From: DASWNP01 sp036399175
GTDB lineage: Bacteria; Acidobacteriota; Blastocatellia; Pyrinomonadales; Pyrinomonadaceae
Assembly (NCBI GenBank): GCA_036399175.1
Contig: DASWNP010000051.1
Coordinates: 62,001-126,000, forward strand
Direction of reading: 5' to 3'
Length of the DNA stretch: 64,000 nt
Under the pieces are notes generated by a model that worked only from the letters and a program-made list of their open reading frames with translations, had not been told where the DNA came from and ran no database searches. Below, one piece after another: positions 33,515 to 42,546 of this stretch. Position numbers and translations under genes: made by a program. Position 1 is the stretch's first letter. Every line of letters starts with the position of its first letter.

Positions 33515-35587
33515 ATGAGACAAGCTACGGCTCAAAAGAGTTTTCAATCCGCAAAGAGTTTGCAATCGGCGTTTTCCCTCTTCGTCGCCTTCGTCCTCGC
33601 GCTCGGTTCCGCCGTCGTGCCGCGCGGGCAGGAAGCGAAAGGCGTCGCGGCCTCTTCGTCGGTTGCGGAGACTTCGACTGTCGCGGCCTCGGCGCGGCGC
33701 GTTGCGTCTTCTTCCTCGACGCCTCAGAGCGTCGCTTCTGCACCCCTCACGCGTTCAGGTGTCGCCGCTTCTTCGACGACGAACTCCGCGCCCGCCTATA
33801 CGCGTCGCCCTTCGGCGGCTGCCTTGAAGTGGGCGGAGGGCGAGCTGAAGAAGATGACGCTCGAAGAGAAAATCGGGCAGCTCATCTCGGTAGGCGTCAA
33901 CGCGACGTTTCTGAATCAGGAGAGCGAGGCTTTTCGCGCGCTCAGGCGGCAGGTGGCCGAAAACCGCGTCGGCGGCATCATCCTGTTTCGCGGGCCGGTC
34001 TATGAATCGGTGCATCTCGTCAATCGCATGCAGAGCCTGGCGCGTTACCCTCTGCTGATTTCCGCCGACCTCGAAGCCGGCGCTGGCATGCGCTTCGAGG
34101 ACACGGTTAACTTTCCCTGGAACATGGCCGTCGGGGCGACGGGAAATCCTGACTACGCGCGTCGTCAGGGCGAAGTGACGGCGCGCGAGTCGCGTGCGCT
34201 CGGCATCGCACAGGTCTTCGCGCCAGTCGCCGATGTCAACAACAACGCCTCGAACCCCGTCATCAATGTGCGCTCTTACGGCGAAGACCCGCAGACGGTC
34301 GCGCGCTTCGTCTCCGCCTTCATCGAGGGCGCGCAAAGAAACGGCGTCATCGCTACGGCCAAGCATTTTCCGGGGCACGGCGATACGGCCGTCGATTCTC
34401 ACAGGGGGTTGCCTGTCATCGACGTGGCGCGCGCGCGACTCGAAGGCGTCGAGCTTGTGCCGTTTCGCGCGGCGATTGCGGCGGGCGTCGGTGCGGTGAT
34501 GTCGGCGCACATCGGGCTGCCGCAGATTGACCCGACCGAAATCAGCCCGCTTCCGCGCGAGGCGGCGATACGTCCATCCTACGTCGAAGAGGGCGGCGAG
34601 ATTGTGCTCGAAAAGGCGGTGCTGCCGGGCACGCTTTCGCCCATCGTGCTCGACGGAATGCTCCGGCGCGACCTCGCCTTCGACGGCATCGTCGTCACCG
34701 ACGCGATGGACATGAGCGGCCTGACCATCTATTTCACACAGGAAGAAGCGGCGGTGCGCGCCGTCGCCGCCGGAGCCGACATGCTGCTCAAGCCAGCCAA
34801 CCCCGACGCCGCCGTGCGCGGACTGAGCCAAGCCGTCAGAAGCGGACGGCTCGCCGAGCGCCGCATAGAGGAATCGGCGCGTCGGATACTCGCCGCGAAG
34901 TTCGACCTCGGCCTGGTGAAGACGCGTCTTGCGCCGATTGAAGAGATAGACCGCACCGTCTCGACGAGAGAGACGCTCGCGCTCGCGCAGGAGATAGCCG
35001 AGCACGCCATTACGCTCGTGCGCGACGAAGCGCGACTGCTTCAATCCGGCGCGGGGCTGAAGCCGAACGCGCGCATCTTCAATCTCGCCGTCACCAACGG
35101 CGAAGACCGTCTCTGGATAGCTCAACCCTTCACGACGGCCATGCAGCGCGCCGGGCGAAAGATAGAGACCATCGTGCTCGACGAGCGTTCGTCAGAGGCA
35201 GATGTGCGGCGCGCTCTCGAACGCGCCGAGCGCGCCGACATCGTCGTCGCCTCGCTCTACGGGCGCGTCCGCTCAGGGCAGGCGACGAGCGTCGGCATTC
35301 CGCCGACGGGCGCGCGCGTGCTCTCGGAATTGATAGCGCGCAAAAAGCCGGTCGTCGGCATCAGCTTCGGCAATCCGTACCTGCTTCAAAGCTTCCCCGG
35401 CCTCAGTACGTACCTCGTCGCCTACGGCGACATGCCGAGCCTCCAGCAAGCCTCCGCCCGCGCCCTGCTCGGACAGATAGACATCACAGGCCGACTGCCC
35501 ATCACGCTCCCCGGCCTCTACGCGCGCGGCACGGGCATTCAACTCAAGGCGACGAGCGCCGGCAGCGCAGACCTTAGTAGCCCTTGA
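33515..35587 (+). CDS. secreted GH3 beta-N-acetylhexosaminidase (NagZ-like)
   Basis: A 690-residue two-domain GH3 enzyme with a signal peptide (about 1-41) and an Ala/Ser-rich linker to about 105. The catalytic domain has KHFPGHGDTAVDSHRGLPVI (about 283-302), the NagZ loop with the general acid/base histidine, and the nucleophile aspartate in IVVTDAMDMSG (about 396). A C-terminal GH3 domain of about 200 residues follows, as in Bacillus NagZ but not in the short Gram-negative cytosolic enzyme. It should release GlcNAc from wall fragments outside the cytoplasm. It is 20 bp after the symporter gene. Confidence 0.92.
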   Translation: MRQATAQKSFQSAKSLQSAFSLFVAFVLALGSAVVPRGQEAKGVAASSSVAETSTVAASARRVASSSSTPQSVASAPLTRSGVAASSTTNSAPAYTRRPSAAALKWAEGELKKMTLEEKIGQLISVGVNATFLNQESEAFRALRRQVAENRVGGIILFRGPVYESVHLVNRMQSLARYPLLISADLEAGAGMRFEDTVNFPWNMAVGATGNPDYARRQGEVTARESRALGIAQVFAPVADVNNNASNPVINVRSYGEDPQTVARFVSAFIEGAQRNGVIATAKHFPGHGDTAVDSHRGLPVIDVARARLEGVELVPFRAAIAAGVGAVMSAHIGLPQIDPTEISPLPREAAIRPSYVEEGGEIVLEKAVLPGTLSPIVLDGMLRRDLAFDGIVVTDAMDMSGLTIYFTQEEAAVRAVAAGADMLLKPANPDAAVRGLSQAVRSGRLAERRIEESARRILAAKFDLGLVKTRLAPIEEIDRTVSTRETLALAQEIAEHAITLVRDEARLLQSGAGLKPNARIFNLAVTNGEDRLWIAQPFTTAMQRAGRKIETIVLDERSSEADVRRALERAERADIVVASLYGRVRSGQATSVGIPPTGARVLSELIARKKPVVGISFGNPYLLQSFPGLSTYLVAYGDMPSLQQASARALLGQIDITGRLPITLPGLYARGTGIQLKATSAGSADLSSP

Positions 35588-35665
35588 AATTGATGATTGA
35601 TAGAGAGAACTATATCAATCCGGTTTTATGTTCATCTGGCCTGAAGAGTGATGACCCACGAGTTA

Positions 35666-35747
35666 GCCCCGTCAGGGGCGTATGAGAATAGCCCAGCGAT
35701 TTATCGCTGGGTTCAGGTCATTAGATGTTTTTCAGTCCCGTAGGGAC
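35666..35747. repeat. REP-like hairpins upstream of the transposase
   Basis: Three short hairpins lie in a row: GCCCC/GGGGC (35666-35679), CCCAGCGAT/ATCGCTGGG with a 2-nt loop (35692-35711) and GTCCC/GGGAC around GTA (35735-35747). The last two recur in mirrored order after the transposase gene, so they are probably its substrates or ends. Confidence 0.75.
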
Positions 35748-35749
35748 GG

Positions 35750-36223
35750 TTGAGGCAAAGGAGTTACGGCGCGCCTCATTCATATGTCAGCAGCTTGGTG
35801 CATTGCGTATGGAGCACCAAAGAGAGACGCAAGCTTATTGACGCCACTTTGCGCCAGCGCCTCTGGCCTTTCATGGGCGCTATAGCGCGAGAAAACAGCA
35901 TCAAAGCAATAGCCATCGGCGGTACAGAAGACCACGTACATGCTCTCTTATCCCTGCCATCGAGCATTTCAGTGTCGAAGGCCGTTCAGCTTATCAAAGG
36001 AGGGTCTTCAAAATGGGGTCACGAAACATTTCCGGCGCACGGAAATTTCAACTGGCAAGAAGGATATGGAGCATTCAGCATCAGTGTTTCTCAAATACGG
36101 TTAACGGTCGCTTATATTGAAAGGCAAGAAGAGCATCATCGTAAGCGGACATTCCAGGAGGAATTTCTAACCTTCCTGATTAAACATGGGATAGCCTTCG
36201 ATGAGAGATACTTATGGGGTTGA
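35750..36223 (+). CDS. IS200/RAYT-type Y1 transposase
   Basis: A 157-residue Y1 (HUH) transposase of the IS200/REP-associated type. The HUH metal motif is in GGTEDHVHALLSL and the catalytic tyrosine is in VAYIERQEEHHRKRTFQEEF. The start TTG 35750 overlaps the first REP-like hairpin group and is weak, but no ATG precedes the conserved LVHCVWSTKERRKLI. The gene is richer in A+T than its neighbours, as for a recent arrival. Mirrored hairpins on both sides suggest it is a RAYT that handles REP sequences rather than a free insertion sequence. Confidence 0.85.
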   Translation: MRQRSYGAPHSYVSSLVHCVWSTKERRKLIDATLRQRLWPFMGAIARENSIKAIAIGGTEDHVHALLSLPSSISVSKAVQLIKGGSSKWGHETFPAHGNFNWQEGYGAFSISVSQIRLTVAYIERQEEHHRKRTFQEEFLTFLIKHGIAFDERYLWG

Positions 36224-36236
36224 TGTCTCCTCAGCC

Positions 36237-36319
36237 GTCCCTACGGGACTGGCATCCAGGCGGGATTGGCGTCCCAGCGATGAATCGCTGGGCTATTTTC
36301 GTTTGTCCCTCACGGGACA
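36237..36319. repeat. REP-like hairpins downstream of the transposase
   Basis: GTCCC/GGGAC (36237-36249), CCCAGCGAT/ATCGCTGGG with loop GA (36273-36292) and a second GTCCC/GGGAC pair (about 36304-36319) mirror the upstream set. Confidence 0.75.
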
Positions 36320-36351
36320 AGAGATTTGATGAAGTTGTTTGATACCTTCTT

Positions 36352-38889
36352 ATGTCCACATCAATTTTTGATTTCTATCACCATTATTCGCCTCTCACAT
36401 CCATCAAGGCGACCTCTGGTGCCTTCATCGCTTCTACACTTTTTGTTTTTCTGCTTGCGGTGCAGGTTGCGGCGCAGTCGTTGCCTTTGGCCGCGCCAGC
36501 GAGCGTCGGCCTCTCCGCCGAGCGACTGTCGCGGATTGACGAAGCGATGCGCGAATCAATCGAGCGCAGGGAAGTGGGCGGGGCAGTCGTTCTGGTCGGG
36601 CGGCGCGGGCGCGTGGTGTGGCGCAAGGCTTACGGCTCGCGTGCGGTAGTGCCCGCGCGCGAAGCGATGACGGTCGATACGATTTTCGATTTGGCGAGCC
36701 TGACGAAAGTCTTGGCGACGGCGACGAGCGTGATGATTCTGGTCGAGCGCGGGCGTCTGCGTCTGGCCGACCCCGTAGTGCGTTATATCCCTGAGCTTGC
36801 GGGCGAGGGACGCGAGCGCATCACGGTCGAGCACCTGCTCACGCATCGCGCGGGCTACGCGCCCGACTTCGATTTGCGCGAGCGTTGGACGGGCTACGAA
36901 GAGGCTCTCAAGCGTCTTTACACGGAGCGTCTGAAACATGCGCCGGGCACGCGCTTCGTCTACAGCGACATCGGCCTGATTGCGCTCGGCGAGGTAGTCA
37001 GGCGCGCGAGCGGCGAGCCTCTGGACACGTTCGCCCGAAAAAATATCTTCGAGCCGCTTCGTATGCGCGAGACGACTTTTAATCCTTCGCCCACGCTCTC
37101 GGCGCGCATCGCGCCGACCGAGACCAGAAGCGCCATGCTCACCTACCTCGGAGGGCAGGGAGCGTCGGCGGGCGAAGAGGGCGAGCGGATGATGCGCGGC
37201 GAGGTGCACGACCCGACGGCCAATCGTATGGGCGGCGTCGCAGGCCACGCCGGACTGTTTTCCACCGCCGACGACCTCGCCCTCTATTGCCAGATGATTC
37301 TCGGCGGCGGCCAGCTCGGCGGCGTGCGCATCCTGAGTCCGATGGGCGTGGCGGCGATGACGAAGCCGCGCGCCGTCTCGGAGACGGGCGAGGCGCGCGG
37401 CCTCGGCTGGGATATAGCGAGCACGTTCTCCACCAATCGAGGCGACCTCTACCCGGCGGGCTCCTTCGGCCACACGGGTTTCACGGGCACTTCCGTCTGG
37501 CTCGACCCGGCGACCGAAACCTTCGTCGTCTTTCTCAGCAACCGCGTTCACCCCGAAGGCAAGGGCGACGTATCGGCTCTGCGCGGGCGCATCGCTTCCA
37601 TCGTCGCCGCGTCAGTAATGGACACTTCGGTCGAGCGTGCGCGCGAGGAGTCCGGGCGTTTCGCTTCGGAGCTTCTGACGGAGCTTGCGCGTCTGACGGC
37701 GACGGCGGAGAGCGCACGCGCGCTGCAAACTTCGGCAGGCGCGGGGGCGGTCGCCGACGCCGAAGTGCTGACCGGAATCGACGTGCTTGAGCGCGACGGC
37801 TTCAAGCAGCTCGCGGGCTTGCGCGTCGGTCTCATCACGAATCACACGGGGCGCGACCGCGCGGGGCGGCAAACCATCGACGCGCTGCGCGAAGCGCCCG
37901 GCGTTCGTCTCGTCGCCCTCTTCTCGCCCGAGCACGGCATCAGAGGCGCGTCGGACGAGAATGTCTCCGACTCGAAAGATGAAAAGACGGGTCTGCCAAT
38001 CTACTCGCTCTACGGCGAGATGCGACGACCGCGCGCCGAACAACTGAAAGACCTCGACGCCCTCGTCTTCGACGTTCAGGACATCGGCACGCGCTTCTAC
38101 ACCTACATCTCAACGCTCGGCCACGTCATGGAAGAAGCGGCGCGCGCGCGCGTGCCCGTCTTCGTGCTCGACCGCCCGAACCCCATCGGCGGCACTGAGA
38201 CCGAAGGCCCCATCGCCGACGAAGACAGGCTTTCTTTCACTTCCTATCATCCGATTCCCGTCCGTCACGGGATGACGGTCGGCGAGCTGGCGCAGCTCTT
38301 CAACGAGCAGCGCAAGATAGGCTGCGACCTCCGCGTCGTCAGGATGGAGAACTGGCGTCGCTCGATGTGGCTCGACGCGACGGGGCTTCTGTGGGTGAAT
38401 CCTTCGCCCAACATGCGCAGTCTCAATCAGGCGACGCTCTATCCCGGCGTCGGCCTGCTTGAGACGACCAACGTCTCGGTCGGACGCGGCACGGATACGC
38501 CCTTCGAGATAATCGGCGCGCCCTGGCTCGACGGCCGTCGGCTCGCCGCTCATCTCAACGCGCGCAACCTCCCCGGCATACGCTTCGTGCCCGTGCGCTT
38601 CACGCCGAAGGCTTCCGTCTTCAAAGGCGAAGAGTGCGGCGGCGTCAATCTCATCGTCACAGACCGAGCACGCTTCTCGCCCGTCCGCACGGGAATCGAG
38701 ATAGCCCACGCCCTGCGCCGTCTCTACCCGTCCGACTGGAAGGCCGACGACTACCTGCGTCTGCTCGCCAACGCCGACACGCTCGAACGACTCAAACGCG
38801 GCGATGCCCCCGACGACATCATCCGCGCCTGGCAGCCCCGGCTCGAAGAATTTCGCCGCGCCCGCGCGAGTGTGCTGCTTTACCGATAG
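36352..38889 (+). CDS. secreted AmiE-like serine hydrolase fused to NamZ (DUF1343) exo-muramidase
   Basis: An 845-residue fusion. After an N-terminal export segment (about 22-42) comes a class C beta-lactamase-fold domain (about 50-420) with the nucleophile motif SLTK (S116-K119), YSD (204-206) and FGHTGFTGT. From about 463 there is a full DUF1343 domain (VGLITNHTGRDRAGRQ, FSPEHGIRGASDE, DVQDIGTRFYTYISTLGH, VNPSPNMRSLNQATLYPGVG). In Bacillus the same two activities are separate genes, amiE (ybbE, beta-lactamase fold amidase) and namZ (ybbC, exo-beta-N-acetylmuramidase). The fusion would strip peptide and MurNAc from glycan ends. Domain calls are firm; activity is inferred. Confidence 0.88.
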   Translation: MSTSIFDFYHHYSPLTSIKATSGAFIASTLFVFLLAVQVAAQSLPLAAPASVGLSAERLSRIDEAMRESIERREVGGAVVLVGRRGRVVWRKAYGSRAVVPAREAMTVDTIFDLASLTKVLATATSVMILVERGRLRLADPVVRYIPELAGEGRERITVEHLLTHRAGYAPDFDLRERWTGYEEALKRLYTERLKHAPGTRFVYSDIGLIALGEVVRRASGEPLDTFARKNIFEPLRMRETTFNPSPTLSARIAPTETRSAMLTYLGGQGASAGEEGERMMRGEVHDPTANRMGGVAGHAGLFSTADDLALYCQMILGGGQLGGVRILSPMGVAAMTKPRAVSETGEARGLGWDIASTFSTNRGDLYPAGSFGHTGFTGTSVWLDPATETFVVFLSNRVHPEGKGDVSALRGRIASIVAASVMDTSVERAREESGRFASELLTELARLTATAESARALQTSAGAGAVADAEVLTGIDVLERDGFKQLAGLRVGLITNHTGRDRAGRQTIDALREAPGVRLVALFSPEHGIRGASDENVSDSKDEKTGLPIYSLYGEMRRPRAEQLKDLDALVFDVQDIGTRFYTYISTLGHVMEEAARARVPVFVLDRPNPIGGTETEGPIADEDRLSFTSYHPIPVRHGMTVGELAQLFNEQRKIGCDLRVVRMENWRRSMWLDATGLLWVNPSPNMRSLNQATLYPGVGLLETTNVSVGRGTDTPFEIIGAPWLDGRRLAAHLNARNLPGIRFVPVRFTPKASVFKGEECGGVNLIVTDRARFSPVRTGIEIAHALRRLYPSDWKADDYLRLLANADTLERLKRGDAPDDIIRAWQPRLEEFRRARASVLLYR

Positions 38890-38907
38890 AAGAAAATGAA
38901 ACGAAGA

Positions 38908-38998
<91 letters not shown>

Positions 38999-39030
38999 GC
39001 CTCGTTGATATTGTTTGAGGGAGAAGAGAG

Positions 39031-39954
39031 ATGTCTAAAGCTCTGAGAGCTTTGTTGCTCGTGCTCTTGGTGGTGCTGATGCAGACGACGGCGCTTGCGT
39101 GGCACGACGCGGGGCACATGATCGTCGCGCAGATAGCTTATCTGCGACTCACGCCCGCCGCGAAGCGGCACGTTGACCGTCTGCTCGTGACAGCGCCGGA
39201 CAAGCGCGCTCTCATCTTTTATTGCGAAAAGAACTATAACCCCGTGACCGTCTCGGTCTGGATGGACGATTTCAAGAGCGACTCGCTCAACGACGAATAC
39301 GCTTCGTGGCATTACATCAACTATAAGCCTCTCTTCGACGGCCTTGCCGAGCGCGGCCACGTCGGGCCTGAGCCGGTCAATATCCTCGACCGCCTCAACT
39401 GGATTATCAACACGATGCGCAAGGGCACGGGCAGAGACAAGACGGACGCCGAGATGCTCGGCTTCCTCTTTCATCTCGTCGGCGACGCGCATCAGCCCAT
39501 GCACACGACGACGCGCTACACCGTGAAGCAGCCTGAAGGCGACGCCGGAGGCAACGGCTTTCCCGTACAGATGCCCGCCGAGACGCGCATCAAAAATCTT
39601 CATTCATACTGGGACTCGGCGGCAGGGCAATTCGGTTTCGAGAGCAACACGCGCGACGCGGCGGGGCTCGCACGCATCCGCACCTTCGCCGACCGGATCA
39701 TGGCCGCTCATCCGCCCAATGCGAGTCAGGACTCAAAAGAGCTAGACCCGCAGCAATGGATTGACGAGAGCAACGCTCTGGCGCGTCGCGTCGCCTACGC
39801 CGGAATCAAAGAGGGCGAAGCCCCTTCGGCGCGTTACAGCGACGAGGCGAAGAGGATTTGCGCCCAACGCATCGCGCTCGCCGGATACCGTCTCGCCGCC
39901 CTGCTCAATTCCATCTATACCGAAGAGCGCGCCAGAGAAGCGACGGCCAAATAG
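39031..39954 (+). CDS. S1/P1-family nuclease, exported
   Basis: A 307-residue zinc nuclease of the S1/P1 type for single-stranded nucleic acid. The signal peptide is about residues 1-23, and cleavage after ALA would expose tryptophan 24 (WHDAGHMIVAQIAYLRL), whose N-terminal amine is a zinc ligand in P1. Other ligands are seen in FLFHLVGDAHQPMHTTTRY and in GDAGGNGF and LHSYWDSA. GAGGGAG precedes ATG 39031. It probably scavenges nucleic acid phosphate or nitrogen outside the cytoplasmic membrane. Confidence 0.93.
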   Translation: MSKALRALLLVLLVVLMQTTALAWHDAGHMIVAQIAYLRLTPAAKRHVDRLLVTAPDKRALIFYCEKNYNPVTVSVWMDDFKSDSLNDEYASWHYINYKPLFDGLAERGHVGPEPVNILDRLNWIINTMRKGTGRDKTDAEMLGFLFHLVGDAHQPMHTTTRYTVKQPEGDAGGNGFPVQMPAETRIKNLHSYWDSAAGQFGFESNTRDAAGLARIRTFADRIMAAHPPNASQDSKELDPQQWIDESNALARRVAYAGIKEGEAPSARYSDEAKRICAQRIALAGYRLAALLNSIYTEERAREATAK

Positions 39955-40014
39955 AACGACTCGGGGAAGAGTTCGTTAAATTAGGATGACTGAAGAAGTG
40001 CCTGCTGAATAGTA

Positions 40015-41823
40015 ATGACTCAGAGCGCCGCGTCTCCGTTTCTGGTTTTCGATTTCTCGGACGACGAGGGCAGGGGGCGGCGCAACTGTTTCAGAGAGCC
40101 TTCGGAGATAATCGTCGCCGATTCAATCGATGAAGTGAGTGCGGCGCTGCGAAAGGTCGAGCGCGAGGTCGAGAGCGGGCGCTACGCCGCCGGTCACGTC
40201 TCTTACGAGGCCGCACCCGCTTTCGACCCGGCGCTCGTGGCGCACGACGCGGCGACAGCCGCGATGCCGCTCGTCTGGTTCGGTATCTTCGAGAAACCTT
40301 CTGCGCTCGAAGAGAAGCTGGAAGGGCAGCGCGAAGAGTCGAGCTTTAATCTCTCCGATTGGACGCCCGCAGAGAGTCGCGCGCGTTACGCGCAAAACGT
40401 CGAGACGATACGCGAGGCCATCGCGCGCGGCGAGACTTACCAGACCAACTACACCCTCCGACTCCGCGCTCGCTTCGAGGGCGACGCCTACGCTTTCTAC
40501 GAGCGTCTTCGAGCCGCGCAGCGCGCCCCCTTCGCCGCTTATCTCGACACTGGACGCCACCGAATCCTCTCCGCGTCTCCCGAGTTGTTTTTTCGTCGCC
40601 TCGGCGCGCACCTCACGACGCGCCCCATGAAGGGAACTGTCAGGCGCGGGCGCTGGCTCGAAGAGGATGAGAGCTTGTCTCGGTGGCTCGCGGGTTCAGA
40701 GAAGAATCGCGCGGAGAACGTGATGATTGTAGACCTCCTGCGCAACGACCTCGGCCGCATCGCCGAGACCGGCTCGGTGCGCGTCGAGAGTCTCTTCCGC
40801 ATCGAGCGTTACCCGACCGTCTTCCAGATGACTTCGACCGTCGTCGCACGCGCCCGCGCGCAAACTACTCTGGAAGAGATTTTCAGGGCGCTCTTTCCCT
40901 GCGGCTCGGTGACGGGCGCGCCGAAGGTGAGCACCATGCGGCTCATCCGCAGGCTGGAGCTGGAGCCGCGCGGCGTCTACTGCGGAAGCATCGGCTTCAT
41001 CTCGCCCGAAGGCGAAACGGTCTTCAACGTCGCCATCAGAACGGTGGTTATTAACAGCCTGACGGGCGTGGCCGAGTACGGCGTCGGCGGCGGCATCACC
41101 TGGGGCTCGACCGCCGACGACGAATACGCGGAGATTCTCGACAAGGCCAGTTTTCTCGCCGAAGCTCAAGCGCCCTTCGAGCTACTCGAAACTCTGCGTC
41201 TGGAGCGTGGCCGCTACCGCCTTCTCGAAGAGCATCTACGGCGTCTCACCGATTCGGCGAGATACTTCGACGCGCCGCTCTCCGTCGAGCGCGTGCGCGC
41301 GGCGCTCGACGAGCACGCGAATCAATTCCCCGAAGAGACGAGGCGCGTGCGCCTGCTGGTTTCGCTTGCGGGGCAAGCGAGAATCGAGAGCGAGCCGCTT
41401 GAAGAGTTTTCGCGCGGAGCGCCGCCAGTCGTCGCCCTTGCGCGAACGCCCGTCTCGAAGCGCGAACGCTTTCTTTATCATAAGACCACGCGCCGCGAGA
41501 TTTACGAACAGAGACGAGCCGAGCGCCCCGAAGCCTTCGACGTGCTGCTCTGTAACGAGCAGGACGAGCTGACGGAGTTTACCAACGCCAACTTGCTCGT
41601 CGAGCTTGACGGGCGGTGTTGGACGCCGCCCGTCGAGAGCGGGCTGCTGGCCGGAACTCTGCGCGCGGAGCTTATCGCTCGCGGCAAGATAGACGAGCGC
41701 GTGCTCACGCGCGAAGACCTCGCGCGCGCCTCCCGCGTGTGGTGGATAAACAGCGTTCGCGGCTGCGTCGAAGTTCGATTCGAGCATGAGAGCGACGCTT
41801 CGAGTCGTCAGGGCAGGGAATAA
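40015..41823 (+). CDS. PabB-PabC fusion (aminodeoxychorismate synthase component I plus lyase)
   Basis: A 602-residue bifunctional folate enzyme. Residues about 1-385 are PabB: GETYQTNYTLRLRARF, TTRPMKGTVRRG with the covalent-intermediate lysine K206 that separates PabB from TrpE, AENVMIVDLLRNDLGRIA and PCGSVTGAPKVSTMRLI. Residues about 395-602 are the PLP-dependent lyase PabC, with the LETLRLERGRYRLLEEHL start and FLYHKTTRREIYE carrying the PLP lysine. It makes 4-aminobenzoate from chorismate with ammonia from a PabA that is not in the window. Such fusions are known in several phyla. Confidence 0.93.
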   Translation: MTQSAASPFLVFDFSDDEGRGRRNCFREPSEIIVADSIDEVSAALRKVEREVESGRYAAGHVSYEAAPAFDPALVAHDAATAAMPLVWFGIFEKPSALEEKLEGQREESSFNLSDWTPAESRARYAQNVETIREAIARGETYQTNYTLRLRARFEGDAYAFYERLRAAQRAPFAAYLDTGRHRILSASPELFFRRLGAHLTTRPMKGTVRRGRWLEEDESLSRWLAGSEKNRAENVMIVDLLRNDLGRIAETGSVRVESLFRIERYPTVFQMTSTVVARARAQTTLEEIFRALFPCGSVTGAPKVSTMRLIRRLELEPRGVYCGSIGFISPEGETVFNVAIRTVVINSLTGVAEYGVGGGITWGSTADDEYAEILDKASFLAEAQAPFELLETLRLERGRYRLLEEHLRRLTDSARYFDAPLSVERVRAALDEHANQFPEETRRVRLLVSLAGQARIESEPLEEFSRGAPPVVALARTPVSKRERFLYHKTTRREIYEQRRAERPEAFDVLLCNEQDELTEFTNANLLVELDGRCWTPPVESGLLAGTLRAELIARGKIDERVLTREDLARASRVWWINSVRGCVEVRFEHESDASSRQGRE

Positions 41824-42546
41824 AAATCTCGCGTCGGTCGAGCCTGTGCAAGGCGCGTCGGTTTCCGTGTCGGCCTCTTATCCAAAAATCAAGATTCGTT
41901 ATCCATTTTTTTGTATAAACGGAGACACGCGGAGATGAAGCGTCGGCATAAAAGGCGTATAAAAGGGAAGCCGTCCGCGCCTCGCAGCTTGGAACATGAT
42001 TTGCCGCTTGAGCGGGCGAAGCCAAAGCTACACGAGCGCGCGCGCCCACGCGTTTTGTAGAGAGCGACAACTCGCCTTCTCTTCAGTTCTGCTCTCTCTG
42101 AAATGAAAGTCGGCAGTATCACACCGCTCGACGCGCTCGGGACGACCGAGCCCGGACGAACGCCAAAGAGCCTCGATGCTCTGTGCAGGCTCTTGCGGGA
42201 TATTAAACGCTCTTATCCCGTCGATAAGAACTTTTAGTTTTTAACGGGGATGCTATAAAACTACAATGCAGTCCCGGTGTTGAAGTTTCGCCGATTCCGT
42301 CCTTCGTCGTTGCAAACGTCGGGGTCTCGTGTCCACGATAAACTCCCGTCTGAAATCTTCAACGACTAACTTTGTCAATTTGTCAGCCGTCACTTCTCTT
42401 TAGAGGGTGAATTGCAGTTCCAGCCAGAATTCCCTGATGCCTGCGCTGCTTTGGAGTCTCGGGCGCGTGCGTGCTGCACGCTCGCGCGAGACTCGCAAGC
42501 CGCCCGCAGCGCGCCGGAAGATGTCCGAAGAGTAGAGGAAACGAAG
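41824..42546. other. 723-bp gene-free leader before the first TonB receptor
   Basis: No convincing gene is found here. A 44-codon frame at 42103-42237 (MKVGSITPLDALGTTEPGRT ... VDKNF) lacks a ribosome-binding site and is only a possibility. An AT-rich patch with GCTATAAAAC near 42250 could be a promoter. None of the heptamer hairpins seen elsewhere is present. The long spacing suggests a regulated 5' region for the receptor. Confidence 0.4.

Larger units (their letters stand above)
35666..36319 (+). mobile_element. RAYT/REP cassette
   Basis: The unit consists of hairpins 35666-35747, the Y1 transposase gene and hairpins 36237-36319. CAGTCCCGTAGGGACGG before the gene is matched by its reverse complement after it, and the CCCAGCGAT hairpin occurs on both sides. 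It splits the secreted GH3 gene from the AmiE-NamZ fusion gene, so it probably inserted into a pre-existing operon. Confidence 0.65.

Noticed and set aside
41705..42070. 121-codon minus-strand frame
   Set aside because: It overlaps the PabC end and has no recognisable features.
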